A DNA stretch of 64,000 bases from Piper betle (lineage: Eukaryota; Streptophyta; Magnoliopsida; Piperales; Piperaceae). The translations under genes and the position numbers were made by a program. This document shows positions 20,187 to 32,283 of this stretch, in pieces (positions within the stretch are counted from its first letter, which is position 1; every line of letters starts with the position of its first letter). The stretch spans positions 1-64,000 of the forward strand of contig JAURVB010010511.1 in assembly GCA_033002965.1 (NCBI GenBank), given 5' to 3'. The notes below the pieces were generated by a model, which worked only from the letters and a program-made list of their open reading frames with translations, was not told the origin of the DNA and ran no database searches.

Positions 20187-22265
20187 TCATTCAATAACAT
20201 TACAGAAGATTACAATCCACAAAATGCACAAAAAATACAATGACAATATTTCCCAGCATCTACAACCATACATTATATAAGCCCACAAAATCTTATTGCA
20301 TGGAATCATTGTTACAATTGCTATGAATATTTTTACATGTTGTAGAATAATGACCTCTCTCATTACAAAGACTACACATCCGTTTTTTGTTTGAGCTTGA
20401 GCAACTTCGTATCCAGCCTTCAATCTGTGACTATTCTTGAGATGACATTTAGTACGCAACTGAGAGGGGTCACATACTACTATTTGGGGAATATGTACCA
20501 TTGAAGTTGTAACTTGTCTCTCAACAGACTCGTTACTTGTTTGTACTCTCAATGAAGATGAAGTCCCAATCGCATCAAGCTTTTCAACCAAATTTTCTAA
20601 AAGTGGTAATGCAAACTGATTATCGCTCATCTAAACTTGTTCCCAAATCTTGCAATCGGATAGATAAATTATCTTCATATTTGCAATGGGGTAAGTGGAC
20701 TTGTAGAGGAATGAATGAGGTTGGTATCCTCACTTCGCTTGAATAACAATATATGGCTTTAATTATCTAACGATATAGTACATATTGACTTGGAATTTTC
20801 CAGAGTTGTTTCTTATGAAAAATTTTCAAAATGTGCATACACAAAATTCCTTCGCTTTCAAATTTCTTTCAACTACATGTGACATTCAATTGTCCACAAG
20901 TTTGGTATGCAACATGTTTTTTAGCAGCATCATCATGTGGAAACACTTCATATTTTGTAATTGAACTCTCCTCACCGATTTTCTTGTAAATGCATCTTTG
21001 GCTCCTTTTCAATTGATCTTTAAACATTTCAAAATTTGATCTCGTATATATAGCCTCAGTTTCAGCCTCAAGAGGAGAGTATCCACAGAGCATAGGCTTG
21101 GAATTCAAAGTCTTAAAATCATCTTGTTCCTCGTCAAATCTACGAGATTGTAACGCTCTATCATATTGCCTCATAAAATCTGCCAGTGGGGTTTGTGAAT
21201 GCACAAATCCATCAATAAATGAGTTCATGCCCTCGCTTCTTTGGCTCGAAATCATATCGGCAAAGAACTTATCCTTCATGTATATAGATATCCAATGGTG
21301 TCTAACATCATACATGGATGACAACCAACTGTTTTTGTCCAAATTGTATTTTTCTTTTATAATCTTCCATTTCTCCTCAAATTCAACAATTGTATCACTT
21401 CTATATATCCAATCATTATATTCTTTCTCAAATTCACTATGGTTGAACTTCAACTATTTTAGATGAATCATGGCATTATTAGATATGTGCTATGAGCAAA
21501 ACCTGTGATGGGTGTTCGGAAAACAGTTGCAATAGCTTTTCGCATTGCACCATCTTGAGCTGTGATAATCAAAGTAGGTGTTTTTCCCCACATACATTTT
21601 AACCATGTCTTAAACAACCAAGTGAATGTTGCTTCTGTCTCATCAGCAAGTAAAGCACAACCAAAAAATGAAGATTGCCTATGATGATTAATACCTGTAA
21701 ATGGAGCAAATGGCATGGAGAATGCATTGGTCTTATAAGTTAAATCAAACACTATCACATCACCAAAGTTCATATAAGATGCCCTTGATCTCCCATCAGC
21801 CCAAAAAATATTTTTGGTTATTCCATTCTCATCTAATTCAATTTTAAAGAAGAAGTCATTGTCTTTCACATTTTTCTTTTGAAAATACTTGATAACACTT
21901 AAGCATTGTCGCCCAACATCATTCTTGTAGATGCTTTTTAGATGGTTGTTGCAAGCTTGGCGCGTCACTCTGTCTATATTGATGTTATTAGAAAAGCATT
22001 CAAAACTTTAGAGATGGCTGATGGTCTTATTCTTGTTTGATGCAGTGAATCAATCATATTCTTGTAGGATTCAAACAGTCAACTATGAAACCGAAGCTTT
22101 TCAACTTTGGTTGGAGTAGAGGAGTTATGACTATGAATGTCCAAAAAATTTCTATTTTCCACCCTCCACACTTGCTTAGATGTATTTTCATATAAGCTTT
22201 GCAATCTTCTCTAGTCTCTCTACGCCTTTTAACTTCTCTCCCCATCTGCCTCTTGTTATTCATAT
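20187..22265 (-). pseudogene. FAR1/FRS-like protein or Mutator-like (MULE) transposase relic
   Basis: From 5' to 3' on the minus strand: a FAR1-type DNA-binding remnant (about 22263-22130, KRRRETREDCKAYMK, LSKCGGWKIE); a linker and MULE transposase domain (21968-21480, FFFKIELDENG, IFWADGRSRASY, GDVIVFDLTYKTN, PFAPFTGINHH, ALLADETEATFTWLF); a second block (21453-20870, WLSSMYDVRHHWISIYMKD, SSQRSEGMNSF); and a C-terminal zinc knuckle (about 20385-20340, CSLCNERGHYSTTC). The transposase core is split by stops near 21500-21455 (the expected W of the CLWHI motif is a TAG), and the knuckle needs a frame correction at an A6 run. It could be a host FRS gene or a transposon copy; either way it is broken. 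Confidence 0.8.
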
Positions 22266-22746
22266 CTTTTTTACCTTCTTTTGCATGGATAAATTTTTGA
22301 ATTAATGAGATCTTTTTTTTGTCATGTTTCTAGTTGGAGTGTTGCAGGTTTGTAGTTTCGCGGTGTTAATGGGTGGTAGGTAGAGATTTTTGTAGGTTCT
22401 GTTTTTGGATTTTGTAAAAGGAGTGTTGTTTGTATGGGAGTGAGGTTTTTGCTTAGTAGATGTTTGTGGAATGTGGCGTTGAGATGAAAGGGGTGATGTA
22501 ATAGTGAGTATTGTTGGAAATTGGACCACTTCTGGAGTCAGGTTGATGTGTAAGGATGTGGGTGCATAGTTTGTGTGTGCTCAAGCTACCTCATCAGGTG
22601 GGATTGTGGAGGTTCTGATTATAATGTTGTTTTGGAATATGCTGAGATTTGGATTGGTCTGAGGCACATGTGAAGTATTGGGATTCATTTTTTTTAGCTT
22701 ATTGGAAATAGAGTGATTCGATGTTGTTGGGCTGGTATGTTATGAA

Positions 22747-24184
22747 ATGAACCCCGATTCAGGTGTTTTGACCGTGTGCTCGCGCCATCCACCCAGACGA
22801 TTACTGGCTTTTGTTCTGCTTGTTTGACTGAGAGGCTTTCTACTGCTGGTACTGCGTATGGGAGCAGCAGCGATAATGTATTTCCTGTTGTCTTTAGCCA
22901 GAAGGAAGAAGATCGTGCTGCTGTTGCAGATGTGCCTAGCACGTCTTCTGGAACTCGGGTGAGAATAACACTGTCATATTTATTTCAGTTGGATGATCGA
23001 CTGGAAAATGAGCATGTTGAAGAAGGTAAGAGTAGTGAACCGGACCAGTCAGCTTTTGCCATGCCCTACCCTAATCGTAAAAATGGTTTTGGAGGTAGTT
23101 TTTAGAAGCAGAATGATAGGAGTCGCAAAATTTAAACTAATTCTGAGATCAAGAATGTGAACGCAGGAAGTGGGACTCCCAGTGTACGGATTATTCATAT
23201 GAGAGCTGACACTTCTAAGGCTACAGCCAAATCTCCATGCTTGGGAGCGAAAGGTTTACCTTTGTGGATTAGCTCTGTTTTCTCAAGAAGTGTGTTCAGG
23301 AGTATGAGTGTACCCAAGAAAAGTTTGAGAAGGGTGTCTGAGCTTGAGAAAAGAAACAGCGTGGGAACTGAACAATGCCCATCAGAAACAGATCTAAGTA
23401 CCATGAAATCATCTGCCCAGACTTTGTCCACTTATCCTGACAAGAATGCTTGGGAAGATCCTCGACATTTATGGGATGGAATGATGGTGGAAGAGCCTGT
23501 ATGCCCCCTACTTTTCTTAGCAATCGTGATCATAGGAAGCCTTCTCCAATGTGTAGTAAGAAAAAGAATTTGCTCGAGGAGGTGATGTCTGGCCAATCTC
23601 CCACAATTTCTGATACAAAAGATGTCAAGATAAATAGAAATACAAATGCTTCGGTGGAAGGATTTACCTCTGCTGATCCAGAGCATGTAGATCCTACCGG
23701 TAGCACTTACCATGAGGAAACTCAACAGGCAAATAGTGCCTCGAAACTTAAAAGGCCTGCTGGCTGTGGGAAAGCTTGGTATAGAAACATTTCTAATCCT
23801 TGGAAAGACATTTTTAGTAAGCATGGTAGTCCTTTCCGTATATCCTTCTCTGAGTCTTGGCCCGATGATCACAAGTGGAGAAATTCAGGATCTTTCAAAG
23901 CAAACACCGGTGACAACTTTCAAGCCACTACAGTAAATTCTATTGGAAGACAGCGAGAATCCAGTAGGGGCAAGAGCACCATAAACAGCAATGTACATAG
24001 GTTTAGACCTGCTTTTCAAAGTAAGGATTTCAGGTTCAGTGGGTGCCGAAGTTTGCATTATTCACCTCCTGGGAACTTGGAAAAAGGACTACTGAGGTTC
24101 TACTTGACGCCATTGAGAAGTAGCAGAGGAGTTACAGGGAGAAGAGCGTCTGGTTCTTTAACCAGGGGTATTTTAAGATTTTGA
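22747..24184 (+). pseudogene. OCTOPUS/DUF740-like polarity protein pseudogene
   Basis: It starts MNPDSGVLTVCSRHP at 22747, then shifts frame into STQTITGFCSACLTERLST, the conserved N-terminus of DUF740/OPS proteins (vascular, phloem-linked membrane-polarised proteins). Later blocks are LWDGMMVEE, KAWYRNISNPWKDIFSKHG, FRISFSESWP, and LLRFYLTPLRSSRG near the end, the usual C-terminus of the family; the stop is at 24182-24184. Lesions: a frameshift near 22783-22795, two in-frame stops in succession (23103 and 23132, both where a Trp would fit), and another frameshift around 23470-23510. No introns are seen, as expected for the family. Upstream sequence to about 22300 shows no additional coding part. 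Confidence 0.75.
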
Positions 24185-27125
24185 ATGTGCTTTTATCTAC
24201 TTGACAGCATAGAATACCCTCTGAAAAGAGTGGGATGAATTACAGCATATTTAATTTGATGGGGAGCCTTCACTTGATGGCAGTTCCAAAGTTCCCACAT
24301 ACCTGGTAGATTGTAACTAAAAATTTATATGATGGCCTTTTACTAAGTGTAAGCTTTATAAAAATTAATAAGTAAATTATTATTATAGCTTATATTTATT
24401 GATAAAATTGCCCATATCACTGGCTTGCATCGTTGTGTCTTAGACTGATCTCTCTTTTATTTTTAATTTTTCTTTGGGAAGACTCCGAGTTTTCTGGGTT
24501 GTGCTTGATTATCAATCGCCAGTAACTATGATCATGATTGTACATATGCTTCTATTGTTGACTATTTCCTCTTACTTTAATTTTACGTTGAGGAAAAATT
24601 TTCAACATTTTAAAGGAAGCTGTCGGTGATAATGATTCCTGCCTTTACTTTGGTTCGCCAACTATGTGCTCGAGATCAAGTATGTCAAATATGGCAGGAA
24701 CTTAGTGTGAATGGATATATCTTTTGCTGGATCAGGGGCGTGGGCATTCAACCATTGTGCTGGTACTTGGTCAAGATAATGTGGTTGATTCAAATCACTG
24801 GGCCAAGTTGCCATTTCTAAAGGAAAAACTTTTGGCCGTGCCCCTTGGTTTTGTCCCTGGGAGCACTTCAATGAGGGCTGCCTGGTGTGGGAAGGCTGAT
24901 TGGCCATTGTGAGGGCCGCCAAAAATTCTCTCAGATAATTTTATCATAACGTGAGAAAACAATTCTTATGACAAGGCAAGATAGATTTATGGAGAATGAC
25001 AATTTGTTGTAAGGCATTACAGCTAACTCATACACAGTGGTATAAACGAATCGAACAGGACTATGTTTGAATTCAATATGATTTTTAGTAAGTATGTTTG
25101 AAAGTTTAACGAGTTTTGACCTATTACGGGTCGAGCCAAATTATTTCAAAATTTATGGTATTTAGACTTGGGTTGTGTTTGATTCACTATATTTTTGAGC
25201 CGAATCGAGTCGTGTAAATATTTATGTTTGGCTTGTACTTGACTTATATAGGATCAAAATTTTGTTTTCCAATATTATATAAGTTTAATGTGACCTCAAT
25301 AATATTGACCAGCTAAGTCGAACCGATTATTTTTTCAAGTTTAAATATATTAAACTCAAGTTTTGAGCCAAGCTGAGCCGAACACTCCTTAACTCAAGTT
25401 CTATTCGTTGTTCAACGAGCTATCCATCTCAAATCGAATATTTTTTCGAATAAAAAATTAACGACTACGAGTTCAAGCCAACACCCTTACCACTATATGA
25501 CATAGTGAGAAGGGATAAGTTTTTTTGTTTTTTCTACTTACGGGGTTGTGTAATGTGAATGATGTAATTGTAAAGAGCAGAGGACCCATTAAGTAATAAG
25601 ATATCATTCATGGAATGATGCAAACCTTCATTGTAAAAATTGTTGCGTTAAAACTTTTAACTGCATCGCTAATCATGTTCTTATCACATCATAATATTCT
25701 CATACCTAACTGGGTAGCTAATGGTAACTATAATCTTAAGTATCAACGTAACACCCTCCGGCCAATCAAACGAGATGTAATATTGCAGGCTCCAGTAAAA
25801 GAAGCACAGAAAATTTTTTTCACCTGGGTGTAACTTTAACAAAGTTGAAGACAGCTCTGGAAGGAGGAAAGCTTATACCCACCCCAAGACAACAATCTTT
25901 TGATGTGAAACCTTGTTCCCCACATTATCTCAGCAACCATTAATCAGGTGGAAGACCCCAAAATGGAAAAGATGCCGATCCAATAAACCCCCTCCACACA
26001 CACCTCCATTATTTTAACCCCAGGCTCCTTTCAAAGCGTTTAACATACACAACCTTTGGATTGTGCTTATACGGTATTCCCCAGTGGGAACAAGAACGGC
26101 TTCCTTCCCAGCCCCCTGGTTTTGATTCTTTAAGCAGTATTACAAGGTGCAGAATTTGACAGGTCCTCAACTCAATGATTGTGCAACTTGGGTGGCCTCC
26201 AGTATCAGCAGTATCTGGCCAAATGCATTACACTGTATTGAATTGACCCCTTCAATGCCTTTGTGCCAGTACATTGAATTTGGATTGCAGCAAATCTAGT
26301 CAATCATTCAAAGTCCATTCTAGAAGATAAGTAACAAGGTTCGTTTTTTATGATTATTGGAAGTACCACATTATCTACTTGCTTTACCGATAAATATATA
26401 TATGTAATCCGAAGAGATCATCTGACTAATAGTCCTTTCCATATTCCATCAACTAACCAGCAAGGTATTGACTAGAGAAACTTTGAATCGGCAGCAACAT
26501 AATTTTCCAGAAAGATTGACAATATTGTTGGTCCAATCTTATGCTTATCGTGAAGGAAGTTCAACAAAATTACCATCCCAAATTCTAGGCTAAAGAAGAG
26601 ACTTCTACGCTACTAATCCATGTGAAGAACATATTATCCCTGTGTAAAGGACCTCTAAATCTCCAAAAGAATATCTTCATCTTTTGAAGAGATCTGGAGC
26701 AAGGAAATGACACAACGAATATCAGAAAAAGAGAAAGCCATTATATCATCAAAAATTAAACTGTGCTTGAATACTCACAAACTGTTCAAACCCAGTAGAT
26801 TCTAACAAACACCCACACATTTAAACAAGTAGACTTTGTGGGTATGAATAAGAATTTCATGGTGTGATATAGACTTATAATAATGACTCATAAACAAGAT
26901 TACATAGAGGTGCAGCCTGATCAGGAGATCATGAATGAAGATTAAGAAAGAAAAACCCAAAAACTATTTGGATTAATTCATAACATCATATTGATAATAT
27001 TGCATACATTAATCTCGGAACAAGCAAATTACAAACCTACAAAGTATCACTTGTGCTCACATTCGCACACAAAAACAAAACCAGAATTGCATCAGGTTTC
27101 CAAACACAAGAACAAAAGATGATCT
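24185..27125. other. Intergenic DNA, no gene recognised
   Basis: About 25060-25480 is a degraded copy of a GAGCTCGA-rich repeat like that in the 1.3-kb MITE. A short open frame at 24724-24912 has no recognisable domain. The rest, including the 3' side of the AHL gene, is plain AT-rich sequence. Confidence 0.5.
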
Positions 27126-27958
27126 TCAATAAGAAGGCTTAAGTGCCCACCCCATCGCATCCAACTGCCCGCCGCCGCCGCCCATCATGTTGTACGCCGG
27201 CGACGGTGACGACGAAGACTCCGGCATCACCTGCACCGCCGCCGTTGGCGAGCCCCCCTCCCGCCGCCGCTTTTGCTGTCTTCCTGATCCTGCTCGTCTT
27301 CCAGCGGCAGCCGCTCATACGTCGCGTTCGCGAAGGTGGCCGTCACCACCATCACCGGCCCCGCCGCCGTGAGCAGCCCGAGCACGTTGCCGCCGACGAC
27401 CTGCCCCTGGCCGCCGGCGAGGTACACCGTCAGCCCGGTTGACCCCGGCGGCGCCGGCCCGGGCAGGAACGAGCCAGTGAGGGAGAGGATCTCGAAGCGG
27501 CCGCGGAGGGCGACCGCTGCGCCGGGCACCGCCGGCTGCCGGAGCGTGATGTTGGAGACGGCGCCGGTGCCGCCGAGCACGCAGACCCCGCGATTCCGTC
27601 GGCGGGCGAACTGTGCGACGCAATCTGCGACGTCGGCGCCGCCGACCACCTCCAGCACCGTGCTGTGCAGCGCGTTGGGGCTGTCCCGAGTGACGAACAC
27701 CGGCGGCTTCGGCTTGTTCTTCGACCCCGGCGGCCGTCCCCGCGGCCGCCGCGCCGCCGCCTGCATCTCCACCACCGCCCCCTCCTTCGGCTCGCAGCTG
27801 TTCTGGTCCAGCTCATGCTCGTCGCCCTCTTCCCCTCCGGCCACCCCCGTGCCGCCGCCGCTCCCGCTACCGGAGTCTGGGTCGAGCTTGTCGGCACCGG
27901 AGACGAGTCCGACGCCGGCGAGGCCCACCGGGCCTGTCCACCACCGATTGGCCGCCAG
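27126..27958 (-). CDS. AHL-family AT-hook nuclear-localised protein (type I)
   Basis: A single exon. The product opens [15 protein letters not shown], then has an acidic/Gly linker, one AT-hook ([13 protein letters not shown]), and a complete PPC/DUF296 domain ([76 protein letters not shown]). The tail [18 protein letters not shown] ends at the TGA at 27126. AHL proteins bind AT-rich minor grooves and matrix-attachment regions and act as trimeric regulators of growth genes. Two oddities. The tail is one frame away: a single missing G in the run at 27253-27258 restores 834 nt (277 aa). The family start Met corresponds to an in-frame CTG (27958-27956); the only upstream in-frame ATG is at 28162, after 68 codons that look like 5' UTR. 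Confidence 0.9.
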
Positions 27959-28162
27959 CGTGAAGGAGCTAGCTAAGCACTGAGTTAGTATGTATGTAAC
28001 TAGCCAGCTAATTATTAAGCTGGTTGTCGGGGGCGTTGGAGTGGAGATGGTGATGAGTAGCAGTAGAAGTAGCTGAGGTAGAGCTCTGGATGTGGAGGAG
28101 GTGAAGGGGTAAAGAGGAAAGAGGGTGGTAGGTGGTGAAAGACGGCCTAGACCCGAAAACAC

Positions 28163-28201
28163 ACACTTTCCGGAATTTTGACTCCATTATAAATAATAAA
28201 A

Positions 28202-28239
<38 letters not shown>

Positions 28240-28700
28240 CAATAAATTTTTTTTACTCGTTGGACTTTTGTGTGTGTAGTTTTTTAACCATCAACTGCGA
28301 CCCCTTCACTAAGTGCTGGTCAATGCACGGTTACACCTCATTTAAACGTGATTCATATACGGTTTTCTTATAATTTCAAAACTTGGTAGTTATACCCGAC
28401 TCTAATTGTTCTTTGCAATAAATTATCGAAAACTAATAATTTTAAGGGATATTATTGTTAAACGTCTTAGTTCTTAGGTTTTTTACGTATTCACTGGGCA
28501 TGCTTATATAAACTAGTTAAGATATCGCTTCATATATAACTTATATTAGAGATAAATTCTAATTTTATAGATAAACTAGTCCCCGCATGATGCTTGACCA
28601 ACGGATTTAAAATAAAACCTAACTATAAAAAATTAAAACAAATTCTAATTACAATATAAAAGTGTTTAAAAATTCAAAAAAATCTTAATTACAACAAAAA
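28163..28700. other. AHL upstream region
   Basis: It contains an (ATT)n microsatellite (28202-28240) and AT-rich sequence leading into the tandem-repeat block. No gene is seen. Promoter elements of the AHL gene presumably lie here, but no single box can be defended. Confidence 0.5.
28202..28240. repeat. (ATT)n microsatellite
   Basis: An unbroken run of about 13 ATT units just upstream of the AHL gene. Confidence 0.9.
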
Positions 28701-28719
28701 TGTAATATTTTATTTAATA

Positions 28720-30165
28720 AAAAAATAAAAATTTAATATTATAGTATAATTAAATGACATGTGACAAAACAAATCCTAATTACAATAAAAACATAACATT
28801 TCTATTAATAGAAAATAAAGTGTAATATTATAAAAAAGATTGGATGACATGAGACGACAAACTTGGGAAAACAAATCCTAATTACAATATAATTGAAAAT
28901 ATATTGAAAGATTCAAAACAAATTTTAATTGTAATAGAAAAGCAAAAAATTATTATTATTATTAGAAAATAAAGGGCAATATTATAAAATAATCAGAGGA
29001 TACGTAACAACACCATATTAAAAGTCCTCTATTAAGTAACATTTTTACTAATAAAAAATTAAATGGTAATATTATAAAATAATTAGATGACACGTGATAA
29101 AACAAATTTTAATTATGATAGAAAAGTATTTAATAATTCAGAACAAATCCTAATAACAATAAAAAAGTAACATTTTTATTAATTGAAAATAAAGATTAAT
29201 ATTATAAAATAATTAGATGACACGTAGCAGCACACATGGTAAAATAAATCATAATTACAATATAATTGAAAAATATTGAATTGAAAAAATATTAAAAGAT
29301 TCGAAACATATTTTAATTAGAATAGAAAAGTAAAATTATTATTATTATTATTATAAAATAAATGATAATATTGTAAAATAATTATAGAACACATGACAGT
29401 ATAATATTAAAAGTCCTTTATTAAGTAATAGTTTTACTAATAAGAAAAATAAAAGGGTAGTATTGTAGAATAATTAGATGACATTTGACAACATAAATCC
29501 TAATTACAATAGAAAAGTCTTAAAGAATTCAAAATAAATCTTAATTACAATTAAAAAAATAAAATCTTTACTAATAAGAAATAAAGAATAATATTATAAA
29601 ATAATTAGATGTCATGTGACAACACACGTGGCAAAACAAATCCAAATTAAAATATAATTGAAAATATTAAAGGATTTAAAACAAATTCTAATTATAATAG
29701 AAAATTAAAATTTTTATTAATATTATTAATAGAAAATAAGGGGTAGTATTGTAAAATAATTAAAGGACATTTGGTAACATCATATTAAAAGAACCTATTA
29801 AGTAGTATTTTTACCAATAAAAAATAAAAGGGTAATATTATATAATAATTAGACAACATGTGATATAAGAAATCCTAATTACAATAGAAAATTATTAAAG
29901 AATTCAAAACAACTCCTAATTATAATAAAGTAAAATTTTTATTAATAGAAAATAAAGAGTAATATTATAAAATAATTAGATGGCACATGACAACACACGT
30001 GGCAAAACAAATCCTAACTATAATATAATTGAATAATATTAAAGGTTTATAAATAAATTCAAATTATGATATAAAATTAATATTTTTATTAATATTATTA
30101 ATAAAAAAATTAATGATGGTATTATAAAATAATTATAGGGCACGTGATATCAATAGATTAAAAGT
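28720..30165. repeat. AT-rich higher-order tandem repeat, about 4 x 370 bp
   Basis: The anchor word AAAATAATTAGATGACA(C/T)GTGACAA recurs with variation near 28745, 28845, 28985, 29084, 29206, 29371, 29466, 29600, 29752, 29842, 29970 and 30126. The spacing repeats as about 100, 130, 155 bp, so three monomer types (A, B, C) alternate and together form a unit of about 340-395 bp present about four times. Type B carries ACACACGTGGCAAAACAAATC, type C ends in ATATTAAAAGTCCTTTATTA. A and C monomers often hold CACGTG-like cores, and two B copies hold ACACGTGGC. Copies are diverged, so the array is old. Confidence 0.8.
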
Positions 30166-30169
30166 CCTT

Positions 30170-32283
30170 TATTTTATATAATATTATAGATTCTCGGTGA
30201 ATAATTAATGAGATAGGCTACATGATAATCTAATATTTCAGATATTATTTTTGGCTTTGACATTAAATATAAATTCAAATTGAATGAGAAGATAAAATAT
30301 AGTAATTCATTTTTTTCATTTTTGTTGTATTGGGATTTGTTAAATCTCTTTTTAATCAAAGACCATTATTGAATTCTTTTTTTATTAATAAGAGCCTGTA
30401 TCATGCTTACAAAAATTATGATGAGTTAATTAGTTAATGATAATGTGTTAGATTACAAGCTTGTTTATATGAATCCGCCGATTTCTGGAAATCCAAAAAT
30501 AATATTTAATGAGTATAATTTTATATATTTACCATCTTGACGTTTAGGTCACAATAAAGTACTAGAATATTTGTACCATATTAAAGTGTCAAGGTCATGA
30601 AAAATTTGGCCATTTTATCTATTAACACGAGCAAAGAGGCATAAAAAATAAAAAATCAACTTATAATCATGTTGAAACGTGATACACGCTATTTGTTAAT
30701 GGACCCTACCTTAATTTGTTGGAAACACTAGGGTGATATATAGTTGCAAAAATAGGAATCAGGCGTTGAATTAGATTAAAAGTATTAGTTTAGTTAAATC
30801 GGTAAAAATCAGTAGGGTTATTAATTATAGAATATATTATTTTAATTTTAAGTGTGTATTATATTTTACAATATTTTTTGTATTTTATTTTGAATTATTT
30901 AAAATTAGTTATTATTTTTTAATCAAGTCAAAGTCGAATTAACTTTTAATTATGAAAATACCACATACCCTTTTCTTTCCCTCCTACGCTTCTCTTCCCC
31001 CAAACGCCGCCACCTCCTTCTCCATCTCCCCTTCGACCCCCTCACCCGTCTCCCCTCCCCTCGTAGTGAATCATCTGATTCTCGCAATGTCTCGAATCGG
31101 CCAGAATATGCCCGAATCCTCGGTCCGATTTTTAATCAAAATGAGTTGGCTTTATGTTGACTCAATTTCTCACTTAGCCTAGTAAAATCGGCTGATTCTA
31201 CTCCGACTGATTTTTAGGGGTGATGACACGAACATTCAGACTTAGAAAAACATGTACAACCACTAAAGATAATTTTTGATTAGTGAGCTTTTAAGAAACT
31301 TCTTTCGGGGTGGCTCCTTTAAAATTTGTCATTGGATTTAAAAGTTTGAGACAAACTTGTGACAATTATATTATAATTTTTTTAAAAAATATATATATAA
31401 TAAAATTCATGTCCGCACACTTTTGGGGCACGTGAGAGCGAGATTATGATATACCCACACGAAAAAATAATAATAATTAAGGTGTGAAATTATAAAGGCC
31501 GCTTAGGCTATTAACATTTGATCTCATTAAATTAGAGATCCAACTAATTTGTATTATTTATTATATATTTTTATATATTTATTTTTCCAAACGGGTTTTC
31601 TGACGGCGTTAAATACGATGAGCCCAAGCAAAGCATTCCTAAACTTTAAGGGTCAAGCTCATAATTATTCCATCTTTAGGGGCATAACTGATATTCACTC
31701 TTTTTGTTCTCTTCCAAGGGCTTCAACCCTTCCTATACTTTGTAGAGAGGGGAAGGGGTTGGCCAACAAAGGTTGGAGCTTTCCATCGATCAACCCTTCG
31801 ATCAATCGAAATCCTACTCTGGTATTGAAGCAATTCGTTTTTTTTTATTACTTTTTTAACATTTTTTTTGTTTTAAATGGTTCAGATTTGGCTGTCAATT
31901 TGTTGCTAGTTTGTCAAATTGGGATAGATGAGAACGTAGATTGTTTGTTTATGTATTGATCTTGAATTTTTTGTGCGGATGTTATGTTCGAATCTGTGTG
32001 TATTGCCCTGTCGATGGCTGGATGTGGGGTTATAAGGTGGAATTTGGTTTTTAGGGTTTTAGTTTGATGTGAGGTCTGAGACGCCATCTGTTTGGTGTAG
32101 TGTAGCCTGTGTGTGTGGGAAGATTGGAGTATGAATTAGTTTATTAGTTTTTTTATTTGTAAATGTTTTTTAGGTGTGCATTTTTAAATGTTTTGGCAGT
32201 GTGGTAGTAGAATTATTTGTTTGATCTTCACGAGTAATTGCTTTTGCTGATTCAGGTTTTTGCTCTTTGGTTTTGCAAATTAG
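30170..32283. other. Intergenic DNA and SR45a-like promoter/5' UTR
   Basis: Up to about 31650 no gene is recognised (a CT-rich stretch at 30970-31070 is low-complexity). From about 31680 the sequence looks like a promoter and 5' UTR; a probable noncoding first exon ends at CTACTCTG|GTATTG (about 31820), with the coding start at 32284. Confidence 0.45.

Noticed and set aside
24724..24912. 62-aa open frame with partly coding-like composition
   Set aside because: No domain recognised and no supporting splice or start context; left as unassigned.
27143..27983. Plus-strand and other-frame open frames over the AHL gene
   Set aside because: Shadows of the minus-strand AHL coding sequence, whose AT-hook and PPC domain are unambiguous.
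28720..30165. CRISPR-like array
   Set aside because: Monomers are 90-165 bp, diverged and AT-rich, without constant short repeats and unique spacers; the genome is a plant nuclear one.
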